Below are positions 1 to 7,066 of a DNA stretch of 13,516 nt, piece by piece. Where the stretch lies: positions 1-13,516 of the forward strand of contig JAJZQR010000138.1 of NCBI GenBank assembly GCA_021806765.1, given 5' to 3'. The notes below the pieces were generated by a model. It saw only the letters and a program-made list of their open reading frames with translations, was not told the DNA's origin and did no database searches. Every line of letters starts with the position of its first letter. Position 1 is the stretch's first letter. Origin of the DNA: Chloroflexota bacterium (GTDB lineage Bacteria > Chloroflexota > UBA6077). The position numbers and the translations under genes are program-made.

Positions 1-2
1 GG

Positions 3-128
3 ATGGCCTCCTGGGAAAGCCCCCACCGCTGGGGATCGTACAGGTTGGGTGATGGGTTGGATGCTGTGACATACTTTACTTCTTACCAGACGGCGCCCGG
101 TTTCGCAAATGTGACATTGCCAAGCTAA
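3..128 (+). CDS. Possible 3' end of an upstream gene (partial)
   Basis: One frame is open from the window edge to a TAA at 126-128, giving about 41 residues ending ANVTLPS. It stops seven bases before the ATG of the DUF4411 gene, the spacing expected for a two-gene operon. In toxin-antitoxin loci a DUF4411 gene often follows its partner gene, commonly an ImmA/IrrE-type protein, so this could be the partner's C-terminus. No conserved motif is visible in the fragment, and a 126-base open frame in GC-rich DNA can occur by chance. The link to an antitoxin is inference only. Confidence 0.25.
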   Translation: MASWESPHRWGSYRLGDGLDAVTYFTSYQTAPGFANVTLPS

Positions 129-135
129 GTTCTGG

Positions 136-840
136 ATGGATTCAAACAGCTTCATCACACCGCACAGGGGGCCTTACCGGTTCGAGGTCGTCCCGCAATT
201 CTGGGGCTTTCTTGAAGAACGGGCTAAGCAGGGTGTGATTGCCAGCCCCGAGTTTGTATTGAACGAGGAGTTAGTTGCTGGCCCCAAGGATCAGCAAGAC
301 GCTCTTGCACGATGGGCCTCTGGCCTCAAAGGCGTTCTGTTCTTGGAGGCAGGCGAGGACATTCAAGCGTGCTATAGACAGGTAGTCGACTGGGTGCAAA
401 ACCATCGGGGATACAGAGCCCACTGGGTCGCACAGTTCCTAGGCAAGGCAGACCCCTGGCTGATTGCGTATGCGAAGGCTCGGGGCGGGAGAATAGTCAC
501 GTTCGAGACCCCACAGCCGGAGGCCATGAAGCCGAAGATCCCCGACGTAGCTGCGCATTTTGGAGTCCAATGCATCAACGTATATGATATGTTGGGAGAG
601 TTGGGATTTACCGTTGGGCAGAAGGGACCAGTCGCGAATGACGGGGAAAGAGAGCCCCAAAGGGCAGTCACAGTCAGGGAAGCGGATTCGGATTCCACTG
701 AGCTTCCAGGAAGCGATGGAGGGTCTGCTGAAAGCGGGACCGGCACCCAAGAAGCAGCCCCAACAGGAGCCAGAGGCAACGGAGAAGCCAAAGAGCCGCC
801 GCCGAAGCCAGAACCAACCGTGACGAGCGAGTCTTCCTAG
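136..840 (+). CDS. DUF4411 family protein (PIN-like, probable toxin-type nuclease) with an atypical C-terminal tail
   Basis: Residues 1-155 have the layout of DUF4411 (PF14367) proteins: DSNSFI at the start, then PQFWGFLEERA, then ADPWLIAYAKARGG (about 106-119), then KIPDVAAHFGVQCINVYDML (about 134-153). These are PIN-fold proteins often found in toxin-antitoxin pairs and thought to be RNases; D2 and D107 are candidate metal-binding acids. The family usually has a few residues (xYLxD) before the first Asp. Here the ATG lies directly before it, and the in-frame codons upstream (after a stop at 112-114) contain no start codon, so the first strand may be clipped. Family members usually end at about 160 residues. 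This one continues for about 75 low-complexity Glu/Ser/Gly/Pro residues that overlap a more gene-like frame at 638-823. The family call is solid; activity and the true C-terminus are uncertain. Confidence 0.72.
   Translation: MDSNSFITPHRGPYRFEVVPQFWGFLEERAKQGVIASPEFVLNEELVAGPKDQQDALARWASGLKGVLFLEAGEDIQACYRQVVDWVQNHRGYRAHWVAQFLGKADPWLIAYAKARGGRIVTFETPQPEAMKPKIPDVAAHFGVQCINVYDMLGELGFTVGQKGPVANDGEREPQRAVTVREADSDSTELPGSDGGSAESGTGTQEAAPTGARGNGEAKEPPPKPEPTVTSESS
638..823 (+). CDS. Small basic hypothetical protein overlapping the DUF4411 tail in the +1 frame
   Basis: This 61-residue ORF starts at an ATG with AGAAGGGA about ten bases upstream and ends at TGA 821-823, wholly inside the 3' part of the DUF4411 ORF but in another frame. 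It contains RIPLSFQEAMEGLLKAGP followed by a Lys/Pro/Gln-rich, then Arg-rich, tail. A 'SFxEAMxxLLK' helix followed by a charged proline-rich tail looks like a real short protein, unlike the featureless tail read in the DUF4411 frame. Its third codon positions also look more GC-biased by eye than those of the competing frame. It is either a separate overlapping gene, possibly a partner of the nuclease, or the DUF4411 frame has lost its stop codon. I do not recognise a named family. Confidence 0.45.
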   Translation: MTGKESPKGQSQSGKRIRIPLSFQEAMEGLLKAGPAPKKQPQQEPEATEKPKSRRRSQNQP

Positions 841-861
841 TCGCTTGCCTTCACTATCCGG

Positions 862-892
862 CCAGGGCCGCCCTACTCGGGTGCGGCCCTGG
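862..892 (+). terminator. Strong hairpin after the DUF4411 locus, probable terminator
   Basis: CCAGGGCCGC (862-871) and GCGGCCCTGG (883-892) form a perfect 10-bp stem with an 11-base loop, 22 bases after the DUF4411 stop. The bases that follow (GTTTGTCA) give only a weak T-run, so termination efficiency is uncertain. Confidence 0.55.
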
Positions 893-996
893 GTTTGTCA
901 AAGGCATAATCGCGTTATCATTTGAGGGAACTACTCAGAAAATACGGTTCCCGGTAACATTTTCACTTGAGTTGACACGTGCCGGGATTACCTCAA

Positions 997-1538
997 CTGG
1001 AATTGCACCATAGGGATCACGCGGCTACAGGGAGGCGGTATCTGCGCCTCAGTTTGTGGGGATCGGCTCGCAAGAGTACGCTGGGGACTACTCCCAGCAG
1101 GATGAACACCTCCTCAATGTGGAAGATGGCGTAGTACTCCTCGGCGAAGACCAGGATGTTGTCATCCTGCCCCTCGGCTCTCTGGCGTCTGATCCCATTC
1201 TGGGCTAGCTCCTGACCGAGGGATGAGCGGAAGGCATGGGCAGGGTGAAGGTCAGCAGGGTCAGGAACACCTGGCCCCTGACCGCCTGCGCCGACTTCTC
1301 TCTAGCTTCGCCGCCTGATTAGCCAGAAAGCGCCCGCGCTTGCTCTCCTGCACTAGAGCCTATCCGTCTGGCTGGGTCGTCCAGCCCAGAGGGTGGGTTG
1401 ATCGAGGACCCCCAGGTCAACTACCATATCTGCACCTCCCGATTGGAGTCGCGTTGCTTGCGGCGGCGACCATTCTAATTGGGAGGCTCCTGTTTCCCAA
1501 GCCCCCTCCGCCCCTCTCTTCTTATGGTGCAATCCCAG
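997..1538. mobile_element. Internally deleted insertion sequence with 18-bp terminal inverted repeats
   Basis: The left end CTGGAATTGCACCATAGG (997-1014) and the reverse complement of the right end, CTGGGATTGCACCATAAG (1521-1538), match at 16 of 18 positions. Between them lies a broken transposase on the minus strand whose stop sits three bases inside the left repeat. At 542 bp the element is far shorter than an intact IS, so most of the transposase gene is gone. I see no clear target duplication at the flanks. The IS family cannot be assigned from what remains. Confidence 0.7.
1017..1427 (-). pseudogene. Transposase remnant (internal deletion plus frameshifts)
   Basis: On the minus strand an ATG at 1427-1425, preceded by GGGAGG (1440-1435), opens a short N-terminal piece (MVVDLGVLDQPTLWAG...) that hits a stop near 1354. 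Another frame then reads VQESKRGRFLANQAAKLERS (roughly 1350-1290), and after further frame changes comes a C-terminal stretch: QVFLTLLTFTL, AHAFRSSLGQELAQNGIRRQ, DDNILVFAEEYYAIFHIEEV and LLGVVPSVLLRADPHK, ending at TGA 1019-1017. The hydrophobic 'FLTLLTFTLAHAFR' segment and the arginine-rich end are typical of the C-termini of DDE-type IS transposases. The catalytic core is missing, so it cannot be active. Exact frameshift positions are approximate. Confidence 0.65.
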
Positions 1539-1607
1539 AAGGTAGCTGATCGCCCCCCGGCTTTGTGGCACCTCGAGCGTGCAGCAACCTCAGAACATGA
1601 ATCGAAG

Positions 1608-1744
1608 CGGGTGCCCGTCACGTTTCCGGGAAACCCTTGAGCTGGCTGTAGCCGTTCCTCCCGGAGCCCGCTGACTAGCTCACGCCCATTTGCCGCTTTT
1701 CGCCCTACAGGCTGGCGGCCACCCGGAAACGTGACGGGCACCCG
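1608..1744. mobile_element. MITE-like element with perfect 23-bp terminal inverted repeats
   Basis: The arm at 1608-1630 (starts CGGGTGCCCGTCACGTTTCC) is the exact reverse complement of the arm at 1722-1744. The pair is flanked by a direct repeat, ATCGAAG, at 1601-1607 and 1745-1751. If the element is taken to start at 1609 the duplication becomes eight bases, ATCGAAGC at 1601-1608 and 1745-1752. The 137-bp body has no credible coding sequence. Perfect arms plus a target duplication indicate a recently mobile, non-autonomous element that would depend on a transposase elsewhere. Its ends do not resemble those of the IS remnant just upstream, so that element is not its parent. Confidence 0.8.
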
Positions 1745-1759
1745 ATCGAAGCCCACCCC

Positions 1760-1787
1760 TTGACACGCGAACAAAAAAGTGCACAAT
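1760..1787 (+). promoter_or_regulatory. Promoter of the DeoR-led operon
   Basis: A perfect -35 box TTGACA (1760-1765) is followed after 16 bases by CACAAT (1782-1787, four of six matches to TATAAT). CACAAT recurs at 1793-1798, giving an 11-base-spaced direct repeat that could serve as an operator for the adjacent autoregulated DeoR-type protein. The start codon lies 26 bases beyond the -10 box. The MITE ends 16 bases upstream of the -35 box. Confidence 0.6.
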
Positions 1788-1813
1788 ACGCACACAATCG
1801 AACGGAGGGCGCT

Positions 1814-2575
1814 GTGCTTTCGGCAGAGAGGCGAGCCTACCTACTCGAGAAGACCCAGTCCAGCGGCTTCATTACTGTCGCCGAGGTGAGCGCCGCTCTG
1901 GGCGTCACCCCCATGACCATTCGGCGCGATCTGGATCAGTTGGAGAGGGAGGGGCTGGTGGTGCGCAGCCATGGCGGGGCCATCCACCGGCTCGGGGGTG
2001 CCACCATGGAGATCCCCTACAACGTTAAGCGCGGCCGTCTGGTGGCCGAGAAAACCCGCATCGGCGCCCTGGCCAGCACCCTGGTGCGAGACGGCGACAC
2101 CATCATCTGCGACTCCGGATCCACCGTCTTTCAGCTTGCCACCCAGCTTCGGGGCAAGCGCCGCCTCACTGTGGTGACCAACGATCTCCAGGTGGCCATT
2201 CACCTGGCTGGCTTGAGCGGGGTGCAGGTGGTGGTGCCGGGCGGGGTTGTCAACGGCCCGGTGTACACCCTGCTCGGTCCGCAGACCGAGGCCTTTCTCC
2301 GCACCCTCACCGTAGATCGAGTCTTCCTCGGTGCCGACGCCATAGACCTGGAGGCGGGGATCACCAACGTGAACCTGGTCGAGGTAGCCGCGAAGCAGGC
2401 CATGATCGGCGCGGCCCGGGAGGTGGTGGTGCTGGCTGACAACTCCAAGTTCGACCGCCGGGTCTTCGCCCGGGTGTGCGGGCTGGAGGCCGTAAGCAGG
2501 ATCGTCACCGATCGGGAGCTGCCGGATGAGGCCCGGCGCCGGTACGGCGATCGGGTGGAGCTGATGCTTGCGTGA
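1814..2575 (+). CDS. DeoR/GlpR family transcriptional regulator
   Basis: This 253-residue regulator has an N-terminal winged HTH (residues about 5-57) with the DeoR signature VTPMTIRRDLDQLEREG and HGGA. A C-terminal phospho-sugar-sensing domain follows, with ICDSGSTVFQLA, VVTNDLQVA, PGG, DRVFLGADAID and LADNSKFDRR. The GTG start is chosen because GGAGG (1804-1808) lies five bases upstream; a TTG further upstream at 1760 is part of the -35 box. DeoR proteins usually repress a neighbouring carbohydrate operon and release it on binding a phosphorylated intermediate. The next gene starts 20 bases downstream, so this is probably the local regulator of the genes to 10204. The family assignment is firm; the effector is unknown. 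Confidence 0.93.
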   Translation: MLSAERRAYLLEKTQSSGFITVAEVSAALGVTPMTIRRDLDQLEREGLVVRSHGGAIHRLGGATMEIPYNVKRGRLVAEKTRIGALASTLVRDGDTIICDSGSTVFQLATQLRGKRRLTVVTNDLQVAIHLAGLSGVQVVVPGGVVNGPVYTLLGPQTEAFLRTLTVDRVFLGADAIDLEAGITNVNLVEVAAKQAMIGAAREVVVLADNSKFDRRVFARVCGLEAVSRIVTDRELPDEARRRYGDRVELMLA

Positions 2576-2595
2576 AAGAGCGATAGGAGGACAGG

Positions 2596-3372
2596 GTGGA
2601 GAATAGATCAGGCGCCCTCGAGATGGCGCATTTGACCTGGCCGGAGGCCAAAGAGGTCATGGCCAGCGGCCGCCCTGCCGTGCTGCCCCTCGGCTCTCTG
2701 GAGCAGCACGGACCCCATCTGCCCCTAAACACCGACATCGTCATGGCGGAGGCCGTGGCCCGGCGGCTGGCTGACCGGGTAGGCGGCCTGCTGCTACCCG
2801 TCGTCCCCTTCGGACAGGTGTGGTCGGCCCGCAACTTCCCGGGCACCATGTCCCTCTCGCCCGAGACGATAAAGGCGGTGGTGAGGGACCTCTGCCGCTC
2901 CCTGCACCGGCAGCGAGTGCGGCTGGTGGTCATCATCACTGGCCACATGGGGAACACGATCCCCGTTCAAGAGGCACAGCGCGAGGTGCAGGAGGAGATC
3001 CCCTCGCTGAAAACACTGTTCTTCAACTATCCCCGCGCCGCCACCGTGGCGAAAGGGGTCACCGAGAGCCCCATGTGGAAGGGCACCCGGTTCCACGCCG
3101 ACGAGATCGAAACCTCGCTGATGCTGGCTGTGGCGCCGGAGTTGTGCCACATGGATAGGGCGGTGGCCGACTACCCGGAGGTGCCAACGGAGTTCGATTT
3201 CAGCCCGATGAGCTGGGACCAGATCACCGAGACCGGCGTATTGGGCGATGCCAGGCCGGCCACCGCTGAGAAGGGGCGGATCCTGTTGGACCGCTGGGTG
3301 GAACTGATGGTGGGCGTGATCGAGGAGACTTCCGAGCGACTGAAGGCCGAGTCGTCGGCCGAACCTAGGTAA
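2596..3372 (+). CDS. Creatininase family amidohydrolase
   Basis: This 258-residue protein starts at GTG with AGGAGG five bases upstream (2585-2590). It carries the creatininase-family metal site LPLGSLEQHGPHLPLNTD (E36, H38 and D47 as ligand candidates), then TGHMGN (115-120) and HADEIETS (167-174), with FPGTMSLS between. Members use a binuclear metal centre to hydrolyse cyclic or simple amides: creatinine, formamides of pterin/flavin precursors, and peptide precursors such as MftE. Nothing here points to creatinine or mycofactocin, because no creatinase or mft gene is nearby. In this operon it probably opens an amide or lactam of the imported compound; that is inference. The length is normal for the family. 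Confidence 0.9.
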   Translation: MENRSGALEMAHLTWPEAKEVMASGRPAVLPLGSLEQHGPHLPLNTDIVMAEAVARRLADRVGGLLLPVVPFGQVWSARNFPGTMSLSPETIKAVVRDLCRSLHRQRVRLVVIITGHMGNTIPVQEAQREVQEEIPSLKTLFFNYPRAATVAKGVTESPMWKGTRFHADEIETSLMLAVAPELCHMDRAVADYPEVPTEFDFSPMSWDQITETGVLGDARPATAEKGRILLDRWVELMVGVIEETSERLKAESSAEPR

Positions 3373-3397
3373 GAATGCCTGACAAGACTCACCTGAG

Positions 3398-3482
3398 AAA
3401 CACGGAGCGACCGGATGTAGTAGGGCTGGGCCGTAGGGCCCTACGAATGTTCTCCGCGATGGGTCTCCGTGTCTCCGTGGTT
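3398..3482. repeat. Intergenic palindromic repeat block
   Basis: The 146-base gap between the creatininase-family and BtpA-family genes holds AAACACGGAG (3398-3407) facing two copies of CTCCGTG (3465-3471 and 3473-3479). Between them is the 14-base perfect palindrome CGTAGGGCCCTACG (3432-3445). 'TCTCCGTGTCTCCGTGGTT'-type strings are, from memory, widely dispersed in intergenic regions of many bacteria, so this is probably a mobile-repeat relic rather than an operator. Confidence 0.5.
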
Positions 3483-3518
3483 CCGTCGGGCTTAGTAAGT
3501 AAGGAGGTATAAGACACT

Positions 3519-4346
3519 GTGAGCTGGATCAACGAGCTGTCTGGGGTCAAGAAGCCGATCATCGGTATGGTGCACCTGCGGGCACTGCCGGGCAATCCCC
3601 TCTACGACGAGGTGGGCGGCATCCAGGGGATCGTGGAGGCCGCCAGAAAGGACCTTGAGGCGCTGCGTCGGGGAGGCGTGGATGCCGTGATGTTCTGCAA
3701 CGAGAACGACCGGCCTTACGCCCTGCACGTGGGGCCGGAGGTGGTGGCAACCATGTCCAGCGTGGTCACCGAGCTGTCCAGGGGGCTCGACAGGCCCTTC
3801 GGCGTGGATATCCTATGGGACCCCGTCGCCTCCATTGCGATAGGCCACGCTACGGGTGCCCAGTTCGTCCGGGAGGTGTTCACGGGGGCTTACGCGGGCG
3901 ACATGGGAGTCTGGAGCGCGGACGGTGCCCGGGCGCTCCGCTTCCGCCGGGAGATCGGTGCCAGCAAGCTCCGGCTGCTGTTCAACGTGGTGCCGGAGTT
4001 CGCCATCCCCATTGCTCCTCGACCGCAGGAGCAGGTGGCCAAGACGGCAGTCTTCAGTTCCCTGGCGGACGCGGTGTGCGTGTCCGGCTTCATGGCCGGC
4101 GCCGAGGTGCCGCTGGAGGAGCTGCGCAAGGCCAAGGCCGCGCTGCAGGACACCCCGGTCATCGCGAACACCGGCGTGAGGCTGGAGAACGTCGCGCAGA
4201 TCCTATCCATCGCCGATGCTGCGGTGGTGGGCACCAGCTTCAAGGTGGGGCGCCAGACCTTCAACCCGGTGGACGAGCGGAACGTGGTCGAGTTCATGGG
4301 CGTGGTGAAGGAGTTTCGGGCCTCCCTGATCAGGCAACAGGCGTGA
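3519..4346 (+). CDS. BtpA/SgcQ family protein (TIM-barrel)
   Basis: This 275-residue protein starts at GTG with AAGGAGG (3501-3507) eleven bases upstream. The family signature PIIGMVHLRALPG (13-25) is followed by GGVDAVMFCNENDRP, FGVDILWDP, the central REVFTGAYAGDMGVWSADG and the C-terminal phosphate-loop-like segment VIANTGVRLENV...ADAAVVGTSFK. BtpA was first linked to photosystem I stability in cyanobacteria, but in heterotrophs the family (including E. coli SgcQ) sits in sugar-type operons, often with DeoR regulators. A photosynthetic role is not supported here. A catabolic TIM-barrel enzyme, perhaps an aldolase or isomerase, is the better guess. The phosphotriesterase-family gene follows after 25 bases. 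Confidence 0.9.
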   Translation: MSWINELSGVKKPIIGMVHLRALPGNPLYDEVGGIQGIVEAARKDLEALRRGGVDAVMFCNENDRPYALHVGPEVVATMSSVVTELSRGLDRPFGVDILWDPVASIAIGHATGAQFVREVFTGAYAGDMGVWSADGARALRFRREIGASKLRLLFNVVPEFAIPIAPRPQEQVAKTAVFSSLADAVCVSGFMAGAEVPLEELRKAKAALQDTPVIANTGVRLENVAQILSIADAAVVGTSFKVGRQTFNPVDERNVVEFMGVVKEFRASLIRQQA

Positions 4347-4371
4347 GCAGCGAAGAGCGGAAGGTGAACGG

Positions 4372-5352
4372 ATGAAGAAGGTTCTAACGGTGCTCGGTCC
4401 CATCGCTCCGGAGGAGCTGGGCGTCTGTGACTACCACGACCATCTCATCACCATTGGGGGCGGAGAAGTTCGGGCGGACAAGGACCTCCTCTTGGACCGG
4501 GTGGACTACGCGGTGCAGGACCTGACGGAGTTCCACCGAAACGGCGGCAACGCTCTGGTGGAGATGAACCCCATCGCCTGCGGGCGGGCCATCGGCCCCT
4601 TGCTGGAGACCGCCCGGCAGGTACCGGTGCACATCCTAGTGACCACCGGCTTCCAGCGGGGCAACTACTACGAGCCCTCCCACTGGGTCTACCGGTACAA
4701 CTTGGAGCAACTGGCGGAGCTGGTGATCAAGGACGTCACCGAGGGCGTGGATCTGCACAACTACGAGGGCCCCATAGTGGAGCGCACGGAGGCCCGTGCT
4801 GGTGTGATCAAGTGGGCCACCCAGTACAACCACATAATGCCGATCGAGGAGAAGATGGGCCGGGCGGTAGCAATGGCCCATCGAGCTATGGACGCACCCA
4901 TCTCCACCCACACTGAGCGGGGGACGATGGGGCACGAGCAACTCGACCTGCTGGAGCGGGAAGGGGTGAGTCCCGGCCGGGTCGTCCTGGGACACATCGA
5001 CCGCAACCCGGACTTCGAGTACCACAAGGAACTGGCGGCTCGAGGCGCCTTCCTGGGCTACGACGGCCCGTCGCGGGTCAAGTACTGGCCAGACAGCGTA
5101 CTGGTGGAGCTTACGCTGAAGATGGTGGAGGCTGGCTACGGCAAGCAACTCCTGCTGGGTGGCGACATGGGCCGCCGTTCCTACTGGAAAGCCTACGGAG
5201 GGGGGCCAGGCCTCAGCTACTTCCTGACCAACTTCGTGCCGAGGCTACGAAGGGAGGGATTGTCGGAGGAAGCAATCCAGGACCTCTTGGTGAACAACCC
5301 CGCCAAGGCATTTGCGTTTGCGATTCCGATAGGTAATAGGAAGTCAGCCTAG
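4372..5352 (+). CDS. Phosphotriesterase family metal-dependent hydrolase (probable lactonase)
   Basis: This 326-residue protein starts at ATG, with GGAAGGTGA just upstream. The binuclear metal site of the phosphotriesterase family is complete: H22 and H24 in YHDHL, the bridging lysine K147 in ARAGVIKWAT, H180 in STHTERGT, H208 in LGHIDRNPD, and D265 in GGDMGRRSYW. Known relatives include paraoxon hydrolases, quorum-sensing lactonases and phospho-furanose lactonases of sugar operons. A sugar-derived lactone or amide is more likely here than an organophosphate, given the DeoR regulator and kinase-like gene in the same operon. The substrate cannot be read from sequence. It has no signal peptide, so it is cytoplasmic. 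Confidence 0.9.
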   Translation: MKKVLTVLGPIAPEELGVCDYHDHLITIGGGEVRADKDLLLDRVDYAVQDLTEFHRNGGNALVEMNPIACGRAIGPLLETARQVPVHILVTTGFQRGNYYEPSHWVYRYNLEQLAELVIKDVTEGVDLHNYEGPIVERTEARAGVIKWATQYNHIMPIEEKMGRAVAMAHRAMDAPISTHTERGTMGHEQLDLLEREGVSPGRVVLGHIDRNPDFEYHKELAARGAFLGYDGPSRVKYWPDSVLVELTLKMVEAGYGKQLLLGGDMGRRSYWKAYGGGPGLSYFLTNFVPRLRREGLSEEAIQDLLVNNPAKAFAFAIPIGNRKSA

Positions 5353-5407
5353 ACGCCAGTCCCTGAACGGACCGGCTAGCCCGAACCTAAGGAAGGAGAT
5401 GTCCAGA

Positions 5408-7015
5408 ATGAAGATGTGGGCAATCGCGTACCTAGTGGTCCCTCTGTCCCTGGCACTCGCGGCGTGCGCGCCAAGCTCGCCCGCTCCAGCGGAGACATCC
5501 GCGCCCACGAAGGCGGCGCAGCCGGCCGCGCCCACCGCGGTTGCCCCCGCCGCCCAGCCGACGGCGGTCCCCAAGGCCACCGGCAAGACGACGCTGACCG
5601 TTGCCCTCAACGGCGAGCCGGCCAAACTCGACCCATCCCAGCCCGTGGGGCGGCTGAACGAGATCGCCAACACCCTGCTGTTCGACAGCATCACCACCCG
5701 TGACGCCCAGGGCAACCTGAAGCCGGCGCTGGCTGTTTCCTGGAACCGGCTGAACGACACTACCTGGCAGTTCAAGCTGCGGCCAAGCGTGAAGTTCCAC
5801 AACGGCGAGGAGTTCAACGCCGATACCGTCAAGTACAACCTCGAGCAACTGCTGCTCAGGCCCGAGGCCAACTCGCCGCACCGTACCTTCGTCCAGACCA
5901 TCAAGCAGGTCGACGTGGTCGATCCTCTGACGGTCAACATCGTCACCAACGGGCCGGACGTCCTGCTGCCCGCCCGACTGTCGGACCTGTACGGTGTCAT
6001 GGCACCGGCTAAGTACTACCAGCAGGTCGGGCCGGAAGGCTTCGCCCAGAAGCCGGTGGGGAGCGGGCCCTTCAAGTTCGTGGAGTTCCAGAAGGACCGC
6101 TACCTGAAGCTGGCCACCAACGACGACTACTGGGGCACCAAGCCCCCCTTCAAGGAGCTGATCCTGCGCCCCATTGTCGACGACTCGGCCCGCATGGCCG
6201 CGTTGCTCGCTGGTGAAGTGGACATCGCCAGCAACGTTCCCTACGTGCGCGTCAACGACCTGAAGGGCAACCCGAACCTCCAACTGGTAAACGCCCACAC
6301 CACCCGCTACTACTTCGGTGTGTTCAACACGAACGTCAAGCCCTTCGACGACAAAAGGGTGCGCCAGGCGGTAAACTACGCGCTGGACGTTGACAGCATC
6401 ATCAAGAACCTGTTCATAGGTTACGGCACGCGGATCGCCAGCGTCTTCAACCCGAGCACCTTCGGCTACGATCCCAACATCAAGCCCTACCCGTACGATC
6501 CCGCCAAGGCCAAGCAACTGCTGGCGGAGGCCGGGTATCCCAACGGGTTAGACACGGAGTTCGACTCCTTCACCGGCAGCCTGGTGGACCACTCCAAGCT
6601 GTCCGAGGTGATCGTCTCCCAGTTGGCGCAGGTGGGGATCAGGGCCAAGTTGAACGTGAGCGACTTCGGCGTCTTCGGCCCGCGCAGGCTGGCCTTCAAC
6701 ACTGCGGCTATGTACATTTACAGCCTGGGCGACTGGGCCTTCGACATGGGGATCCATCTCCCTAGCTACCTGGAGGGCTCCCAGGGTTACTACTACAAGA
6801 ACAAGGAGCTGTTCGACAAGGTAGCGGAGGCCAACAAGACCTTCGACGAGGCGAAGCGCAAGGCGATGTTCAGCGATATCCAGAAGGACATGAAGGAAGA
6901 TGCTCCCTACATCTTCCTGTTCCAACTGGACGCCATCTGGGGTCTGGGCAAGAACGTGCAGTGGGCTCCGCCGCTGGACGAGACCTGGCGGTTTAACACC
7001 GTCACCCTTAAGTAA
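5408..7015 (+). CDS. ABC transporter substrate-binding lipoprotein, family 5 (SBP_bac_5)
   Basis: This 535-residue protein begins with a lipoprotein signal: MKMW, a hydrophobic core, then LALAAC with the lipidated Cys at residue 20. An Ala/Pro/Thr linker (about 21-60) follows, then a peptide/oligosaccharide-type binding domain with LNEIANTLLFDSITT, WQFKLRPSVKFHNGEEF, GSGPFKFVEF, DDKRVRQAVNYALDVDSII and YDPAKAKQLLAEAGYPNG. An ATG three codons earlier (5399) overlaps the ribosome-binding site GGAAGGAG (5391-5398), so 5408 is chosen. Family-5 proteins bind peptides, nickel chelates, opines, glycosides and other small organics; the enzymes in this operon argue against simple peptides. It lies 55 bases after the hydrolase gene and is followed by a strong hairpin before the permease genes. 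Confidence 0.94.
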   Translation: MKMWAIAYLVVPLSLALAACAPSSPAPAETSAPTKAAQPAAPTAVAPAAQPTAVPKATGKTTLTVALNGEPAKLDPSQPVGRLNEIANTLLFDSITTRDAQGNLKPALAVSWNRLNDTTWQFKLRPSVKFHNGEEFNADTVKYNLEQLLLRPEANSPHRTFVQTIKQVDVVDPLTVNIVTNGPDVLLPARLSDLYGVMAPAKYYQQVGPEGFAQKPVGSGPFKFVEFQKDRYLKLATNDDYWGTKPPFKELILRPIVDDSARMAALLAGEVDIASNVPYVRVNDLKGNPNLQLVNAHTTRYYFGVFNTNVKPFDDKRVRQAVNYALDVDSIIKNLFIGYGTRIASVFNPSTFGYDPNIKPYPYDPAKAKQLLAEAGYPNGLDTEFDSFTGSLVDHSKLSEVIVSQLAQVGIRAKLNVSDFGVFGPRRLAFNTAAMYIYSLGDWAFDMGIHLPSYLEGSQGYYYKNKELFDKVAEANKTFDEAKRKAMFSDIQKDMKEDAPYIFLFQLDAIWGLGKNVQWAPPLDETWRFNTVTLK

Positions 7016-7022
7016 CAGTCTT

Positions 7023-7066
7023 GCTGGGAAGGACACCTGGCTTGAAGGCCAGGTGTCCTTCCCAGC
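7023..7066 (+). promoter_or_regulatory. Perfect 19-bp intercistronic hairpin between binding-protein and permease genes
   Basis: GCTGGGAAGGACACCTGGC (7023-7041) pairs perfectly with 7048-7066 around the six-base loop TTGAAG. It begins eight bases after the binding-protein stop and ends 13 bases before the permease start. No T-run follows. A hairpin in this place usually protects the 3' end of the upstream message, raising binding-protein over permease expression, or acts as a partial terminator. The structure is seen directly; its role is inferred. Confidence 0.7.

Noticed and set aside
926..952. GGGAAC/GTTCCC inverted repeat
   Set aside because: A six-base stem with a 15-base loop is too weak to call a regulatory site or terminator.
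972..1000. TTGACA at 972-977 as a promoter
   Set aside because: There is no acceptable -10 box at 16-18 bases and no plus-strand gene follows, only the IS remnant.
1340..1549. 69-residue ORF with a hydrophobic stretch, plus strand
   Set aside because: It lies within the IS remnant opposite the transposase pieces and crosses the element's right inverted repeat; there is no ribosome-binding site.
1760..1813. Upstream TTG start giving the DeoR protein 18 extra residues
   Set aside because: That TTG is the first part of the -35 box and would lie upstream of the transcription start; GTG 1814 has a proper ribosome-binding site.
3519..4346. BtpA gene as evidence for a photosynthetic organism
   Set aside because: No photosynthesis gene is nearby, and the family is common in heterotroph sugar operons.
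5432..6517. 361-residue minus-strand ORF
   Set aside because: It is entirely antisense to the solute-binding protein gene, has no recognisable domain, and its Val/Gly/Leu-rich composition mirrors GC3 bias.
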